From: CBDCFV01 sp963664625
GTDB lineage: Bacteria > Chloroflexota > Dehalococcoidia > Lucifugimonadales > UBA3495
Assembly (NCBI GenBank): GCA_963664625.1
Contig: OY761541.1
Span: forward strand, 1,984,001-2,048,000
Direction: 5' to 3'
DNA: 64,000 bases
Below are positions 39,953 through 48,713 of this stretch, in pieces. The position numbers and the translations under genes were made by a program. Numbering within the stretch: the first letter of the stretch is position 1; every line of letters starts with the position of its first letter. The notes below the pieces were generated by a model, which saw only the letters and a list, made by a program, of their open reading frames with translations, had not been told where the DNA came from and did no database searches.

Positions 39953-40852
39953 TCACTCATCGCTGCCACTGGCGGGTTTCCCGCCTTCGCGGGAACGACG
40001 GGAATGGGGATCATCTTCGTTGGGGTTGTCCACGGCGGCCTCGTCGGTGCGGGCGCCGGTGCCGCGGGGCTGGCAGCGGACGGCGGTGGTCAGAAAGCCG
40101 CTGTGGGCCACCATGCGGTGCTCCGGGCGCACGCTGCGGTCGGTGACGTGCCACGGGCGAAGCAGGGTCTCGGTGGTCTCGATTAGCTGGAACCTGGCGT
40201 CCTGTTCCAACGCCATGACCAAGCGGTGGACCTGCAATATCGTCGGCAGGAAGCTTACCAGGATGCCGCCCATCACCAAGCAGTCTCCCACCGTAGCAAC
40301 AGCTTGCCAAGGCTCGGGAACGTCCAGGACCACCCGGTCCACGTTGCGCTCGCTGATGCCCTCGTAAACGTCGCCGACCTTTACTTCGTGCTTCGACGAG
40401 TCGGGGACGACCTTGTGGATGTTGGCCAAGGCCCGCGGCAGAACCGACTCTTCGATCTCGTAGGTGACCACGCGACCCTTTTCGCCCACCGCGCGCAGCA
40501 GGGCAGAGGTGAGGGCGCCCGAACCCAAGCCCCCTTCCACGACGCTCGCACCGGGGAAAATATCGGCCAGCGAGATGATTATGCCAAGGTCTTTAGGGTA
40601 CACAATCTGGGGCCCGCGGGGCATCTGACGCACAAAATCGCCCAGGGTCGGGCGCACCGCCAGCAAGGTATGGCCCCGGTCGGTCCGGTACCAGCCGCCT
40701 ACGGTGTTGCCGATGAGCCGGGTGTGGGGCAACCGGCCCTGGTGACTATGAAACACTTGGTCGCTGGACAAGGTCAGCAGGTGACGCCGGCCCTTGCGGT
40801 CCTGCAACAGGGCCATGTCGCCGTCGTGAAAAAGGTTTCTGTCGTCGGTCAA
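39953..40852 (-). CDS. trmI: tRNA (adenine-58-N1)-methyltransferase TrmI
   Basis: A 299-residue TrmI/Gcd14-type enzyme that methylates A58 in the tRNA T loop, which stabilises tRNA. Seen: LFHDGDMALLQDRKGRRHLL, the family segment RGPQIVYPKDLGIIISLADI, SAM motif VVEGGLGSGALTSALLRAVG (about 103-122), motif II YEIEE and the catalytic VVLDVPEPWQAV. TTG start, chosen because the N-terminal domain needs residues before the internal Met 13. The last 15 residues (RRSREGGKPASGSDE) come from the palindromic repeat at about 39978, which has replaced or extended the normal C-terminus. Confidence 0.93.
   Translation of the reverse strand: MTDDRNLFHDGDMALLQDRKGRRHLLTLSSDQVFHSHQGRLPHTRLIGNTVGGWYRTDRGHTLLAVRPTLGDFVRQMPRGPQIVYPKDLGIIISLADIFPGASVVEGGLGSGALTSALLRAVGEKGRVVTYEIEESVLPRALANIHKVVPDSSKHEVKVGDVYEGISERNVDRVVLDVPEPWQAVATVGDCLVMGGILVSFLPTILQVHRLVMALEQDARFQLIETTETLLRPWHVTDRSVRPEHRMVAHSGFLTTAVRCQPRGTGARTDEAAVDNPNEDDPHSRRSREGGKPASGSDE
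39978..39997. repeat. Palindromic repeat inside the trmI 3' end
   Basis: TTCCCGCCTTCGCGGGAA with GACG after it is a copy of the repeat family that lies within the last codons of trmI, encoding SREGGKP in the minus-strand frame. Confidence 0.75.
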
Positions 40853-41001
40853 GAAGTCAGTCCTCTGGTTGGGCGTATGGAGGTCTCGTTCCGAAAGGTC
40901 TTTGCTAGAAGGAGATTGCCCCGCTGCCCTGCCTCACTGGTGTTGGTGCAGGAGGCTTTCTACGCTAGTGCGAGCTACAACTGTTCCGTGGTTCAGAGGG
41001 T

Positions 41002-41730
41002 CTAAGGCTGTATCTGGCGCTCTGGGATGAGTACCACCAGGACGTGTCCTCTGCGGAGAGATGGTTCCTCCCTCACGCCGATGGCGAAGGGGGTGACGGT
41101 TCGTCCGGTGGCCTTGGCCAAGAGTCTGGCCCGCTCCGCAGCCCGGTTGATGTCGTCCTGCTGGACGGTGACGGACACCTCGGCCAGAAGATAGTCCGTG
41201 GGGCCGTCGGCGGTGAGCACCAGGTCTGCTTTGTCCAGTTCGTCTGTATCATCGGGATCGATGAGCCCCTGCGATTCTGCTTCATCAAGGAGTTTTGTTA
41301 GGCTTGATTTGTCGCGCTGGGTGGAGAAGACGGTGGCGTTTATGCCCAAGCTCCGGCGAAGGACTCTGTGGATATAGGTTGCGACGTGGGATTCATAGTC
41401 GGCCCCTGTGAGCCTGCTGACGTCCCCGCCTATTCGGTTGACCTTCTCGTCCAAATGGTCAACCTTCTCGTCCAAACGGCTGACCTTCTCGTCCAAATGG
41501 TCAACCTTCTCGTCCAAACGGCTGACCTTCTCATCCAAACGGTCAACCTTCCCATCCAGCCGACTTTGACCCTCCTTGAGGGTGCTGATGTCTCCCTCGA
41601 TTCTATCGAGGCGTGCAGGTACTTGGAGGAGTTCATCGGTGAGGATATAACGGCGCATGGCGTCCCTGAGCGCTGGGTCGTGTTCCATGGCGTCCAGGAT
41701 GTCTTGGAAGTTGTTGATGGGTGTGGTCAT
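41002..41730 (-). CDS. Coiled-coil protein with PD-(D/E)XK-like C-terminus
   Basis: A 242-residue protein. Residues 40-105 are a left-handed coiled coil of exact seven-residue repeats (RLDEKVS, HLDEKVD). The C-terminal half has DKADLVLTADGPTDYLLAEV followed by SVTVQQDDINRAAERARLLA, where Asp, then Glu on a strand, then a helix recall the nuclease fold of coiled-coil DUF3782-like proteins frequent in Chloroflexi and Cyanobacteria. A Lys at the third catalytic place is not evident. Function unknown. It stands alone. Confidence 0.65.
   Translation of the reverse strand: MTTPINNFQDILDAMEHDPALRDAMRRYILTDELLQVPARLDRIEGDISTLKEGQSRLDGKVDRLDEKVSRLDEKVDHLDEKVSRLDEKVDHLDEKVNRIGGDVSRLTGADYESHVATYIHRVLRRSLGINATVFSTQRDKSSLTKLLDEAESQGLIDPDDTDELDKADLVLTADGPTDYLLAEVSVTVQQDDINRAAERARLLAKATGRTVTPFAIGVREEPSLRRGHVLVVLIPERQIQP
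41439..41560. repeat. 21-bp tandem repeat within the coiled-coil gene
   Basis: Five to six units of 21 bases (TTCTCGTCCAAATGGTCAACC alternating with TTCTCGTCCAAACGGCTGACC), giving a perfect 42-base period over two cycles. The units encode seven-residue heptads of the coil. The low divergence indicates recent slippage. Confidence 0.85.
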
Positions 41731-42035
41731 AATAGTTTGTCCATTTTACTGTGCAAAGCTTGTAGTCAATTTCCCCAAATCTGCACCATTTTGAGCCATT
41801 GTGTGTCACTCAGTGGTGGCGCTATCCGAAGCCATGACCTATGTTAAGGCAGCGAAACCGGGTTTGGGAAGGGGCGGATGTCAGTGAGTGGGGATTTGTG
41901 GGCAGAGTTTTGTGACCTTCCTGCGCGATAATTGCGTATGGTCTCGTGAAGGCCACGTAAGAGGAAGGAATAACGGATAGAGGGTATGGCCAGCGGTAGC
42001 GGCGGTGGCGAAGTTGGGTTAAAGTTGTACCCGAT
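41731..42035. other. Divergent intergenic region
   Basis: About 305 bases between the coiled-coil gene and the DUF2203 gene. I see no repeat, RNA gene, hairpin or promoter worth naming. Confidence 0.4.
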
Positions 42036-42434
42036 ATGGAACGGCGCCACTATACCCTTGAAGAAGCCAACGCGACGCTGCCCTGGTTGCGGGAAACGTT
42101 CGAGGCCATGATGCCTGTCAGGGAAGAACTGGCCAGCCGGCAGGAACAACTGCTGACGTTGCTGCGGGTCAGGCGGGGCAACGGGGCTTCCAGCCGGGAA
42201 CAGGAGGCGGTGGACCTTCAACGCACGGTTGACCGGCTGACCCAACAGCTACAGACCCAGCTAAGGGAAGTGGCCCAGCGCGGCATCATAGTGCGGGACC
42301 TGTCGCAATGGCTGGTGGACTTTCCCTCCTACCGTGAAGGACGCGAGGTGTTCCTCTGCTGGATACGGGGCGAGGAGGAAATCGGTTACTGGCACGAGAC
42401 CAACACCGGGTTCAGCAACCGGCAACCGTTATAA
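42036..42434 (+). CDS. DUF2203 family protein
   Basis: A 132-residue protein of the DUF2203 family. Typical sequence: RRHYTLEEANATLPWLRETF at the N-terminus, a central helix with QEQLLTLLRVRR, then REVAQRGIIVRDLSQWLVDF and CWIRGEEEIGYWHETNTGF at the C-terminus, where the G-x-x-x-x-x-W-H-E-x-x-x-G-F motif is diagnostic. Function unknown; the protein is probably cytoplasmic. No strong ribosome site precedes the ATG. Confidence 0.88.
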   Translation: MERRHYTLEEANATLPWLRETFEAMMPVREELASRQEQLLTLLRVRRGNGASSREQEAVDLQRTVDRLTQQLQTQLREVAQRGIIVRDLSQWLVDFPSYREGREVFLCWIRGEEEIGYWHETNTGFSNRQPL

Positions 42435-42614
42435 GTCACACCAGTAGCGTGGATTCCCGCCTTCGCAGAAATGACGTTTGGGTGCAGGAATTAGGCCATC
42501 TGGATTGCAAAGTGACCGTCTACACGTCCCATGTAGCTTTTCCTCACAGATCGGACTATTATACGTGCATACTCCGAAACGGATCATAATCGCAGTGAAG
42601 AGGAGGATAAGGCC

Positions 42615-43598
42615 ATGTCAGCAGGGTACACTCTTTGCGTAGGGACCGTTGGCGGCGGGTTGTCCCGCACCAGCGACGGTGGAAAGACTTGGGACCGCAT
42701 CCGTGACCCCATACCGTCCGAGTGCAACGTGCGGGCCTTGAGCGTTTACCCCGACAACCCGCACCGCATCCTGGCCGGGACCGACTTGGGCATTTTCCGC
42801 AGCGAGGACAATGCGGCCACGTGGGAGAAGCTGGACTCGCCCATGGAGAGCCTGCAAATCTGGTCAGTGACGGTCGATCCTTCAGACCCCGACGTTATCT
42901 TCGCCGGCACCAGGCCCGACGCTTTCCGCTCACGGGATGGGGGAAGGACTTGGGACCAGTTGGACCTGGGGTTGAACATCCCGTGTCCCATCGGCATACC
43001 GCGCACCACCAACATGATCGTCGATCCCCGTGACAGCCGCACCGTATGGGCGGGCATCGAGGTTGACGGCGTTTACAAGAGCCTGGACGGCGGCGACAAC
43101 TGGGTCCACCTTCCGGACCTCGGCCCCGACCCGTTCCACGGCGACATTCACGGCATGGCGCTCAGTGCCGGCGCCACAACCTCCATCTATTGCACCAGCC
43201 CCTTCGGTATCGCCACCAGCACCGACGAGGGGGAAAGCTGGGACTACCACTACTTCCCCAAGTTCAACGAGAACGACGCCCGTTCCTACTGCCGCGGCGT
43301 GTTGCTGAAGGCCGATGATCCCAGCACCATGTTCGTGGGCAACGGCGACTCGATCCCAGGGATCACCGGGACGATCCAGCACACCAAGGACGGCGGTCAG
43401 ACATGGCAGTCGGCGGAGTTGCCCACCGCTCCCAACTCGGTGGTGTACTGGTTCGGCACCCATGCGGATGCGCCCAACGTAATAGCCGCGGCCAGCCTGT
43501 ACGGGTACGTGTACCTGAGCGAGGACGGCGGGAACTCGTGGGAGAAGCTGGACAAGGAGTTCGGCGAGATTCGCACCGTGGCGATAATGCCTGAGTAA
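42615..43598 (+). CDS. BNR/Asp-box beta-propeller protein
   Basis: A 327-residue protein of sialidase-like (VPS10/photosystem-stability type) propeller repeats. Asp-boxes S-x-D-G-G-x-T-W recur: SRTSDGGKTWDRI, FRSEDNAATWEKL, FRSRDGGRTWDQL, YKSLDGGDNWVHL, ATSTDEGESWDYH, HTKDGGQTWQSA and YLSEDGGNSWEKL, giving seven blades. No signal peptide is visible, so it is probably cytoplasmic. Sialidase catalytic Arg triad and Tyr were not found. AGGAGG lies before the ATG. A hairpin terminator follows. Confidence 0.85.
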   Translation: MSAGYTLCVGTVGGGLSRTSDGGKTWDRIRDPIPSECNVRALSVYPDNPHRILAGTDLGIFRSEDNAATWEKLDSPMESLQIWSVTVDPSDPDVIFAGTRPDAFRSRDGGRTWDQLDLGLNIPCPIGIPRTTNMIVDPRDSRTVWAGIEVDGVYKSLDGGDNWVHLPDLGPDPFHGDIHGMALSAGATTSIYCTSPFGIATSTDEGESWDYHYFPKFNENDARSYCRGVLLKADDPSTMFVGNGDSIPGITGTIQHTKDGGQTWQSAELPTAPNSVVYWFGTHADAPNVIAAASLYGYVYLSEDGGNSWEKLDKEFGEIRTVAIMPE

Positions 43599-43629
43599 AC
43601 GGCTGCCCCTGGTTTGCGTTTTCATACAG

Positions 43630-43659
43630 ACGGGCTGGTCACCAAAGGCCAGCCCGTTT
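43630..43659 (+). terminator. Terminator hairpin after the BNR gene
   Basis: ACGGGCTGG pairs with CCAGCCCGT around a 10-base loop, followed by TT. It may serve both this gene and the convergent restriction gene. Confidence 0.65.
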
Positions 43660-43721
43660 AATTCGTGGTTATAGACTATGTGTCCAAGAGGGTTAGTCCA
43701 TCGTCCTGTTCGAACAGTTGC

Positions 43722-44333
43722 TCATGGAGCCACTCCAACGAGCACCAACGGGACTGCCGGGACACCACGCCCCTGACGCAGCACGTTCAGCAAATCCCGT
43801 TCATAATAGGGAACGCCGGACGACATTTCTCGTTCCAGTTCCTTCATCGGAAGTATCTCGATTCCTACGTCAATAATGTCCGAGACGTAGAAGCTCAAAT
43901 GCTTCACGAAGAGGTCATGCGCGACAAAAGCGTACTTGCCGAATTGTATTTCGACGGCAACACGTTCTTTTACGAAGTCCGTCTGATTGTAGGACATGAT
44001 TGGGTCACGGCCTGATTTCTCTATAGCCGCTCGCTGTTCGCTCTCCGGTAAACCATAGATGTTGCGCAGAAGTCTCTCGTCGTCCGTCACCCAAAAGCTA
44101 CTTCGTCGCTCGCTCCATCCGCGTGCTTGAAGTCCCACTTTGAAAGCTCTGTTCATGTCTGCCGGAGAAAACAGTGTTCTGCCCCGCATGGTCTTTTCCC
44201 TTGATACTTTGGTCCGGCAGGCATGTGCATCGACGTTTGCTATGACATTTTGTACTTCATCCCACAGTTCTTTGCGGTGTACAAGCAGATATTCCTCTCC
44301 GTTAAGATGTGAGTAGCGGGCCTTGATCTCCAT
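43722..44333 (-). CDS. BglII/BstYI-like type II restriction endonuclease
   Basis: A 203-residue protein paired with a DNA methyltransferase. Residues 116-133 read NQTDFVKERVAVEIQFGK: Asp 119, Glu 128 and Gln 130 have the spacing of the BglII active site (Asp 84, Glu 93, Gln 95), including the rare Gln in place of Lys. FVAHDLFVKHLSFYVSDIID and the C-terminal GVPAVPLVLVGVAP also fit the family. It should cut unmodified DNA; BglII and BstYI recognise AGATCT and RGATCY, and a GATC-centred site is a guess. Its ATG overlaps the methyltransferase stop by one base (TGATG). Confidence 0.82.
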   Translation of the reverse strand: MEIKARYSHLNGEEYLLVHRKELWDEVQNVIANVDAHACRTKVSREKTMRGRTLFSPADMNRAFKVGLQARGWSERRSSFWVTDDERLLRNIYGLPESEQRAAIEKSGRDPIMSYNQTDFVKERVAVEIQFGKYAFVAHDLFVKHLSFYVSDIIDVGIEILPMKELEREMSSGVPYYERDLLNVLRQGRGVPAVPLVLVGVAP

Positions 44334-45247
44334 CAGTGCCCGCCATTGGGCTTCGCTGGATCGTAGATCGGCTTCCCCATCGGGCGGATTCGGAGTTTGC
44401 CTGTGCGCAGTTGGTGTACCCGTTGCTCTGCAATCTCTACATACTCAGGGACGATGTCGCAACCGTAGGCGACTCGGTTGTGCATGAGCGCCGCTATGAT
44501 TGACGAACCCACTCCCATGTAAGGGTCGAAGACCGCGTCTTCCTCGTTTGTCATGGACAGTACGAGGCGTTCCACGAGTTCCACAGGAAATTGGCAAGGG
44601 TGGATAGTCTTCTCGGGATGGTTGTTCTTGACGTTTGGGAATTCCCAAACGTCGCTCGGGTTCTTCCCTTTGGGATTCCCGGACAGCTTTCCTATATTTG
44701 GACCCTTGAAGTGACGTTTACCCGGATATTTGGACGGAATGCGGATAGGGTCCAAGTTCCAAGTGTAATCGTCACTTTTCGTCCACCAATTGATCGTCTC
44801 GTACCGTCCGGAAAGCCGCTTGGTGGAATGTAGCCCATGGCCGAACTGCCAAATTATCCTGTTGCGGAGTTTGAGGCCAAGGTCGCGGAATACCGGGTAA
44901 AGAACAGCATCCAAAGGTACGATCGATCCGTTGTCGACATAGTTGCCGACCTGCCAGCAGATCGACCCTTGCGGATGAAGGAGCCGCACGCACTCTTGGA
45001 TTACAAGTTTTTGCGTTTCGATATAGGTTTCAAGTGAGGTCCTGGCCTCATAGTCCTTGCCCAGGTTATAAGGAGGGGATGTGACTATGAGCTTCATTTG
45101 GCCTTTGGGAAGACTCTCCATGAACACCAGGTTGTCCTCGCAAGCCAAGACGGGACTGCCAATGGACACATCATCTTCGGCGAGGTGCGGTGGCGCCGGG
45201 TCCAAGGTCACACTGTCGAAGAGCTGGGTTTCCATCGTCTGTTGCAT
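44333..45247 (-). CDS. Type II DNA methyltransferase (N4-C or N6-A)
   Basis: A 304-residue methyltransferase of the DNA_methylase (PF01555) class. The catalytic motif IV is TSPPYNLGKDY (Ser-Pro-Pro-Tyr near 57) and the SAM motif I DPYMGVGSSIIAALMHNR is near 241, so motif IV precedes motif I (beta order). SPPY suggests N4-cytosine methylation, as M.BglII does. TRD-like sequence lies at about 130-210. It protects the host against the endonuclease encoded one base downstream. The start is ATG 45247 or Met 5. The pair is more AT-rich than its neighbours. Confidence 0.9.
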   Translation of the reverse strand: MQQTMETQLFDSVTLDPAPPHLAEDDVSIGSPVLACEDNLVFMESLPKGQMKLIVTSPPYNLGKDYEARTSLETYIETQKLVIQECVRLLHPQGSICWQVGNYVDNGSIVPLDAVLYPVFRDLGLKLRNRIIWQFGHGLHSTKRLSGRYETINWWTKSDDYTWNLDPIRIPSKYPGKRHFKGPNIGKLSGNPKGKNPSDVWEFPNVKNNHPEKTIHPCQFPVELVERLVLSMTNEEDAVFDPYMGVGSSIIAALMHNRVAYGCDIVPEYVEIAEQRVHQLRTGKLRIRPMGKPIYDPAKPNGGH

Positions 45248-45411
45248 AAAATAGCCTCTCCTTCATGCTTGCGAGGCCGCCTACCCGTACACCAGCCACG
45301 TCCCGGTCCGTTAGGTCATAGCCGTGAGCATCTGGATACGTATGTAGTATATACACCCCAAACAGTCAACCAGGGTTTGTCAGTCCCCGGTTGACACATG
45401 ATCGAGACTTC

Positions 45412-46908
45412 CTAAATAAACCGCGCCCTCTCCCCGGCGGCTGGGGCGTGGTCTATGTAGACGGTGATGGTTTCGGTGAAGAAGTCGAAGGCCTCGGTGC
45501 CCTGCTCCCGCTGGCCCACGCCCGACGCCTTCAGGCCGCCGAAGGGCAGGTGGACCTCGCCGCCCAACGTAGGGGCGTTGACGTGGACCATGCCGGCGTC
45601 AACGGTATTGATGTACTCGAAGGCGCGGTTGAGGTCCTTGGTGTAGACGGACGAGGAGAGGCCGAAGTCAACGCTGTTGGAGATGCGTACCGCGTCCTCC
45701 AGGTCCTTGGCCTTGAAGACCGTCAGCACCGGGCCGAAGATTTCCTCCTTGGCGATTCGCATGTCGGGAGATACGTCGGTGAACACCGTCGGCTCCACGT
45801 AGAAGCCCTCGTCGAATTCGGGGCCGCTCAGTCCATGCCCGCCGTAAGCCAGGTTCGCTCCCTCCTCGGCGCCGACCCCGATGTACTCCAGCACCTTGTC
45901 GTACTGGCCTTGGCCGCACAGAGGGGAAACATCAACCTCCGGGTTGATGCCGTCGCCAACCCTCAGCTTGCTGGTGCGGTCTACGAGGTTGCTCACGAAC
46001 TCGTCGTAGACTTCTTCCTCGACGATGACCCGGCTGGTGGCGGTGCACCGCTGCCCGGTGGAGCCGAAAGCGCCTTGCACAATGCCGCCCAAAGCCTTCT
46101 CCATGTCGGCGTCGGCCAACAGTATGACCGCGTTCTTGCCTCCCATCTCGGCTTGGACTTTCTTCAGCTTCCTGGCTCCGGCGGCGTACAAGTCGGTGCC
46201 GATTTCGGTTGAGCCGGTAAAGGAAATGCCGGCGACGTCGGGATGCTCCACTAGGGCGTTGCCAACTTGGGCCCCAGGGCCGGTAATAAGGTTGAGGACT
46301 CCCGGGGGAATGCCCGCCTCCTCGAACACTTCCGCCAGCTTCACTGCCGACAAGGGAGTGGCCGAGGCCGGCTTGAACACCACCGCGTTGCCGCAGATGA
46401 GCGCCGGGGCCATCTTCCAAGTGGGAATGGCGATGGGGAAATTCCACGGAGTGATGATGGCCACCACGCCCAAGGGGCGCTTCATGGTGTAGGCGACCGT
46501 GTTGGGCAATTCCGACGGAGTAGTGTAGCCGAACATCCTCCGGCCCTCGCCGGCCGCGTATTCGATAATGTTCATGGCCCGCTTCACTTCGCCCAGGGCA
46601 TCCGCTATGGGCTTGCCCTCTTCGGTGGTGATGGTGCGGGCAATCTCGTCGGCCCGTCGCCCCATGATTTCCATCGCCTTGAACAGGACCCCGGCCCGCA
46701 CCGGCGCGGGGGTATTGGCCCAGCCGGCGGCGGCCTCCTTGGCGGCGGCGACCGCGGCGGCGGTGTCCTCCAGGTTGGAGGTCTGGAATTCTCCCACCGA
46801 CTCGGTCTTCCTGGCGGGGTTGTAGACTTGGTAGGTGCGTCCGGAGACCGACTCCTGCCATTGCCCGCCGATAAAGTTCTTGTGAGTGTTGATTTGCGTA
46901 GTTGCCAT
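45412..46908 (-). CDS. Aldehyde dehydrogenase (NAD(P)-dependent)
   Basis: A 498-residue aldehyde dehydrogenase. Motifs: NFIGGQWQESVSGRTYQVYN, substrate/NAD region ITPWNFPIAIPTWKMAPALI, GAxxxxxxG-like SFTGSTEIGTDLYA, catalytic Glu in VQAEMGGKNAVILLADAD, catalytic Cys in FGSTGQRCTATSRVIVEE (near 290) and EEIFGPVLTVFKAK. It resembles the alpha-ketoglutarate semialdehyde/succinate semialdehyde branch; the substrate is open. ATG at 46906-46908 after AAGGAG; a nine-codon extension upstream is not conserved. It stands alone. Confidence 0.95.
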   Translation of the reverse strand: MATTQINTHKNFIGGQWQESVSGRTYQVYNPARKTESVGEFQTSNLEDTAAAVAAAKEAAAGWANTPAPVRAGVLFKAMEIMGRRADEIARTITTEEGKPIADALGEVKRAMNIIEYAAGEGRRMFGYTTPSELPNTVAYTMKRPLGVVAIITPWNFPIAIPTWKMAPALICGNAVVFKPASATPLSAVKLAEVFEEAGIPPGVLNLITGPGAQVGNALVEHPDVAGISFTGSTEIGTDLYAAGARKLKKVQAEMGGKNAVILLADADMEKALGGIVQGAFGSTGQRCTATSRVIVEEEVYDEFVSNLVDRTSKLRVGDGINPEVDVSPLCGQGQYDKVLEYIGVGAEEGANLAYGGHGLSGPEFDEGFYVEPTVFTDVSPDMRIAKEEIFGPVLTVFKAKDLEDAVRISNSVDFGLSSSVYTKDLNRAFEYINTVDAGMVHVNAPTLGGEVHLPFGGLKASGVGQREQGTEAFDFFTETITVYIDHAPAAGERARFI

Positions 46909-47096
46909 TCCGACTCCTTGGCCCGTAATATCCACATGCTATCTGACACCTTCTGTCGTTCCCGCAAACCCATCGTCTCCCCCGCGAAGGCGGGGCCGAG
47001 GGCAAGGGCGGGAATCCACTGGGACAGGCAACAGTGTGCTGGTAAAGTATCATTCCGCGCCAGCATCGGCAAGCCACGCAAAGGACGCCGGCAAAT

Positions 47097-48347
47097 ATGG
47101 ACCAGTCATCCAATAATACTCCGATCGAAAGCAACGCAGCTTGGCCACCGTCGATCCTGCGCCGCTTGGCGGAGGTGGGATGGTCCTTCCTGCCCTTGGG
47201 ATGGATTGCTTTCGGCGGCCCCCAAGCCCATATAGCCCTGCTTCACGAGCAGTTCGTGGTGAGGCGGCAGTGGCTCGACGAGCGGCGGTTTGCCGAACTG
47301 CTGGGACTGGGCCAGGGGCTGCCCGGCCCGACTTCCACCCAGATGGTGGTGGCCGTGGGCACGGCCCGCGCCGGGCCGCTTGGCGGACTGGTGGCGTTGT
47401 TCTGCTTCCTGTACCCCGCGGTCGCCATCATGATGCTTGCCGGACTCGGGGTGGCCCAATTCCCCGCCGACTCCCGTCCCGCATGGCTGGAAGGAGTCCA
47501 ACCGGGGGCGGTGGCCTTGGTGGCGGTGGCGGCGTGGAGGCTGGGCAGGTCCTTGGTGACCACCCGGTTGACCATTGCCCTGATGTTGCTGGGGACGGCG
47601 ACAGCCATTCTCTGGAAGGAGCCGTGGATATTTCCCGCGGTGCTGGCTTTCGGCGGCTTGGTGACCGGGATTGCCCTGCGCAACCAGGAAAGGGCGGCTG
47701 CAGACGAAGGGTCGGACAAGCCCCTGACGTCCTTGGGCATATCGACTTGGGCCGGGGCCGTGCTGCTCGCCATATTCCTCGGGTTGCTGGTTGGGCTTAT
47801 CCTGCTAAGGCTGGCCTTCGATTGGCAGCTTCTCCAGTGGGCGGAGTCCTTCTACCGCATGGGGTCGCTGATCTTCGGGGGCGGGCAGGTGGTCTTGCCG
47901 ATGCTGCTGACCGAAGTTGTAAGCCCAGGGTGGGTGACCGAGGAGCAGTTCCTGGACGGGTTTGCCCTTATGCTGGCGTTGCCGGGGCCGATGTTCAGTT
48001 TCAGCGCCTACTTGGGGGCGGTGGCTGGTGGGGTCACCGGGGCCTTCATCGCCGTGGGCGGGTTGTTTCTGCCCGGCGTGCTGGTGATTTACGCCGTGCT
48101 GCCCTTCTGGGAGCGGGTGCGCCGGCAACAGGTGGTCCACGCGGTCCTGACCGGCGTGAACGCCACCGCCATCGGGCTGGTGGTCGCGGTAGTCTTTCTG
48201 CTGTGGGACCGGGCGGTGACGGGTCCTCCAAGCGCGACCATCGCCGTGCTGGCCTTCGGGGCGGTGGCCTTTTTCAGGGTGCCGGCGCCCTTCGCCATAG
48301 TGGGCGCCGGGGTTTTGGGCTGGGTGTTCAGCGTCGTTGGGTTGTAG
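47097..48347 (+). CDS. chrA: Chromate transporter, ChrA family
   Basis: A 416-residue membrane protein of the CHR family (long form of two homologous halves). Each half begins with the signature: FLPLGWIAFGGPQAHIALLH with LGLGQGLPGPTSTQMVVAVG, then MGSLIFGGGQVVLPMLLTEV with GFALMLALPGPMFSFSAYLG. ChrA exports chromate, or moves sulfate-like anions, by the proton gradient. A short first segment of about 20 residues precedes the first helix. The gene is single, divergent from the aldehyde dehydrogenase. Confidence 0.93.
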   Translation: MDQSSNNTPIESNAAWPPSILRRLAEVGWSFLPLGWIAFGGPQAHIALLHEQFVVRRQWLDERRFAELLGLGQGLPGPTSTQMVVAVGTARAGPLGGLVALFCFLYPAVAIMMLAGLGVAQFPADSRPAWLEGVQPGAVALVAVAAWRLGRSLVTTRLTIALMLLGTATAILWKEPWIFPAVLAFGGLVTGIALRNQERAAADEGSDKPLTSLGISTWAGAVLLAIFLGLLVGLILLRLAFDWQLLQWAESFYRMGSLIFGGGQVVLPMLLTEVVSPGWVTEEQFLDGFALMLALPGPMFSFSAYLGAVAGGVTGAFIAVGGLFLPGVLVIYAVLPFWERVRRQQVVHAVLTGVNATAIGLVVAVVFLLWDRAVTGPPSATIAVLAFGAVAFFRVPAPFAIVGAGVLGWVFSVVGL

Positions 48348-48382
48348 GGGCGCCGGCGGCCCGAAATTAACCGGAAAACCGG

Positions 48383-48670
48383 CTATACCCCCTCCACCAA
48401 TACCACGATGGCGTTGGCGGCCTTGGAGCGCAGTTCCCTCATTTCGTCGTACTCAGGGGAATTGAGGTACGTCCGCGCCGCATCGACGCTCTCGAACTCC
48501 GCTATGATGATGCGCTCAGGATGCCAGTCGCCGTCTATCACCTCGACGGCCCCGCCCCGCGCCAGGTACTTGCCCCCGTAAGACGCAATGGCCGCCGCCA
48601 CCTTCTCCCGGAACTCCGCATGGAGCGCCTCGTCGGTGATTTCGTTGTGCATTATCACGTATCCCGCCAT
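48383..48670 (-). CDS. DUF1330 family protein
   Basis: A 95-residue dimeric ferredoxin-like fold (dabb type) protein. Its family pattern is MAGYVIMHNEITDEALHAEF, YGGKYLARGGAVEVIDGDW, ERIIIAEFESVDAARTYLNS and SPEYDEMRELRSKAANAIVV. DUF1330 proteins are small and often sit in degradative clusters; no activity is assigned. I chose the ATG at 48668-48670, eight bases after AGAGG, over one three codons upstream that abuts the ribosome site. The NCS2 permease gene ends 43 bases upstream on the same strand. Confidence 0.9.
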   Translation of the reverse strand: MAGYVIMHNEITDEALHAEFREKVAAAIASYGGKYLARGGAVEVIDGDWHPERIIIAEFESVDAARTYLNSPEYDEMRELRSKAANAIVVLVEGV

Positions 48671-48713
48671 GTTGTTCATCCTCTTTTGTTGTATGGGCAG
48701 CCCATGAAAAACC

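Noticed and set aside
41439..41560. CRISPR-like array
   Set aside because: The 21-base units are contiguous without spacers and encode heptads in frame.
45340..45411. Promoter of the BglII-like module
   Set aside because: A TTGACT hexamer is present on the minus strand near 45370, but the TATACT that follows is at 12 bases, too close for a sigma70 promoter.
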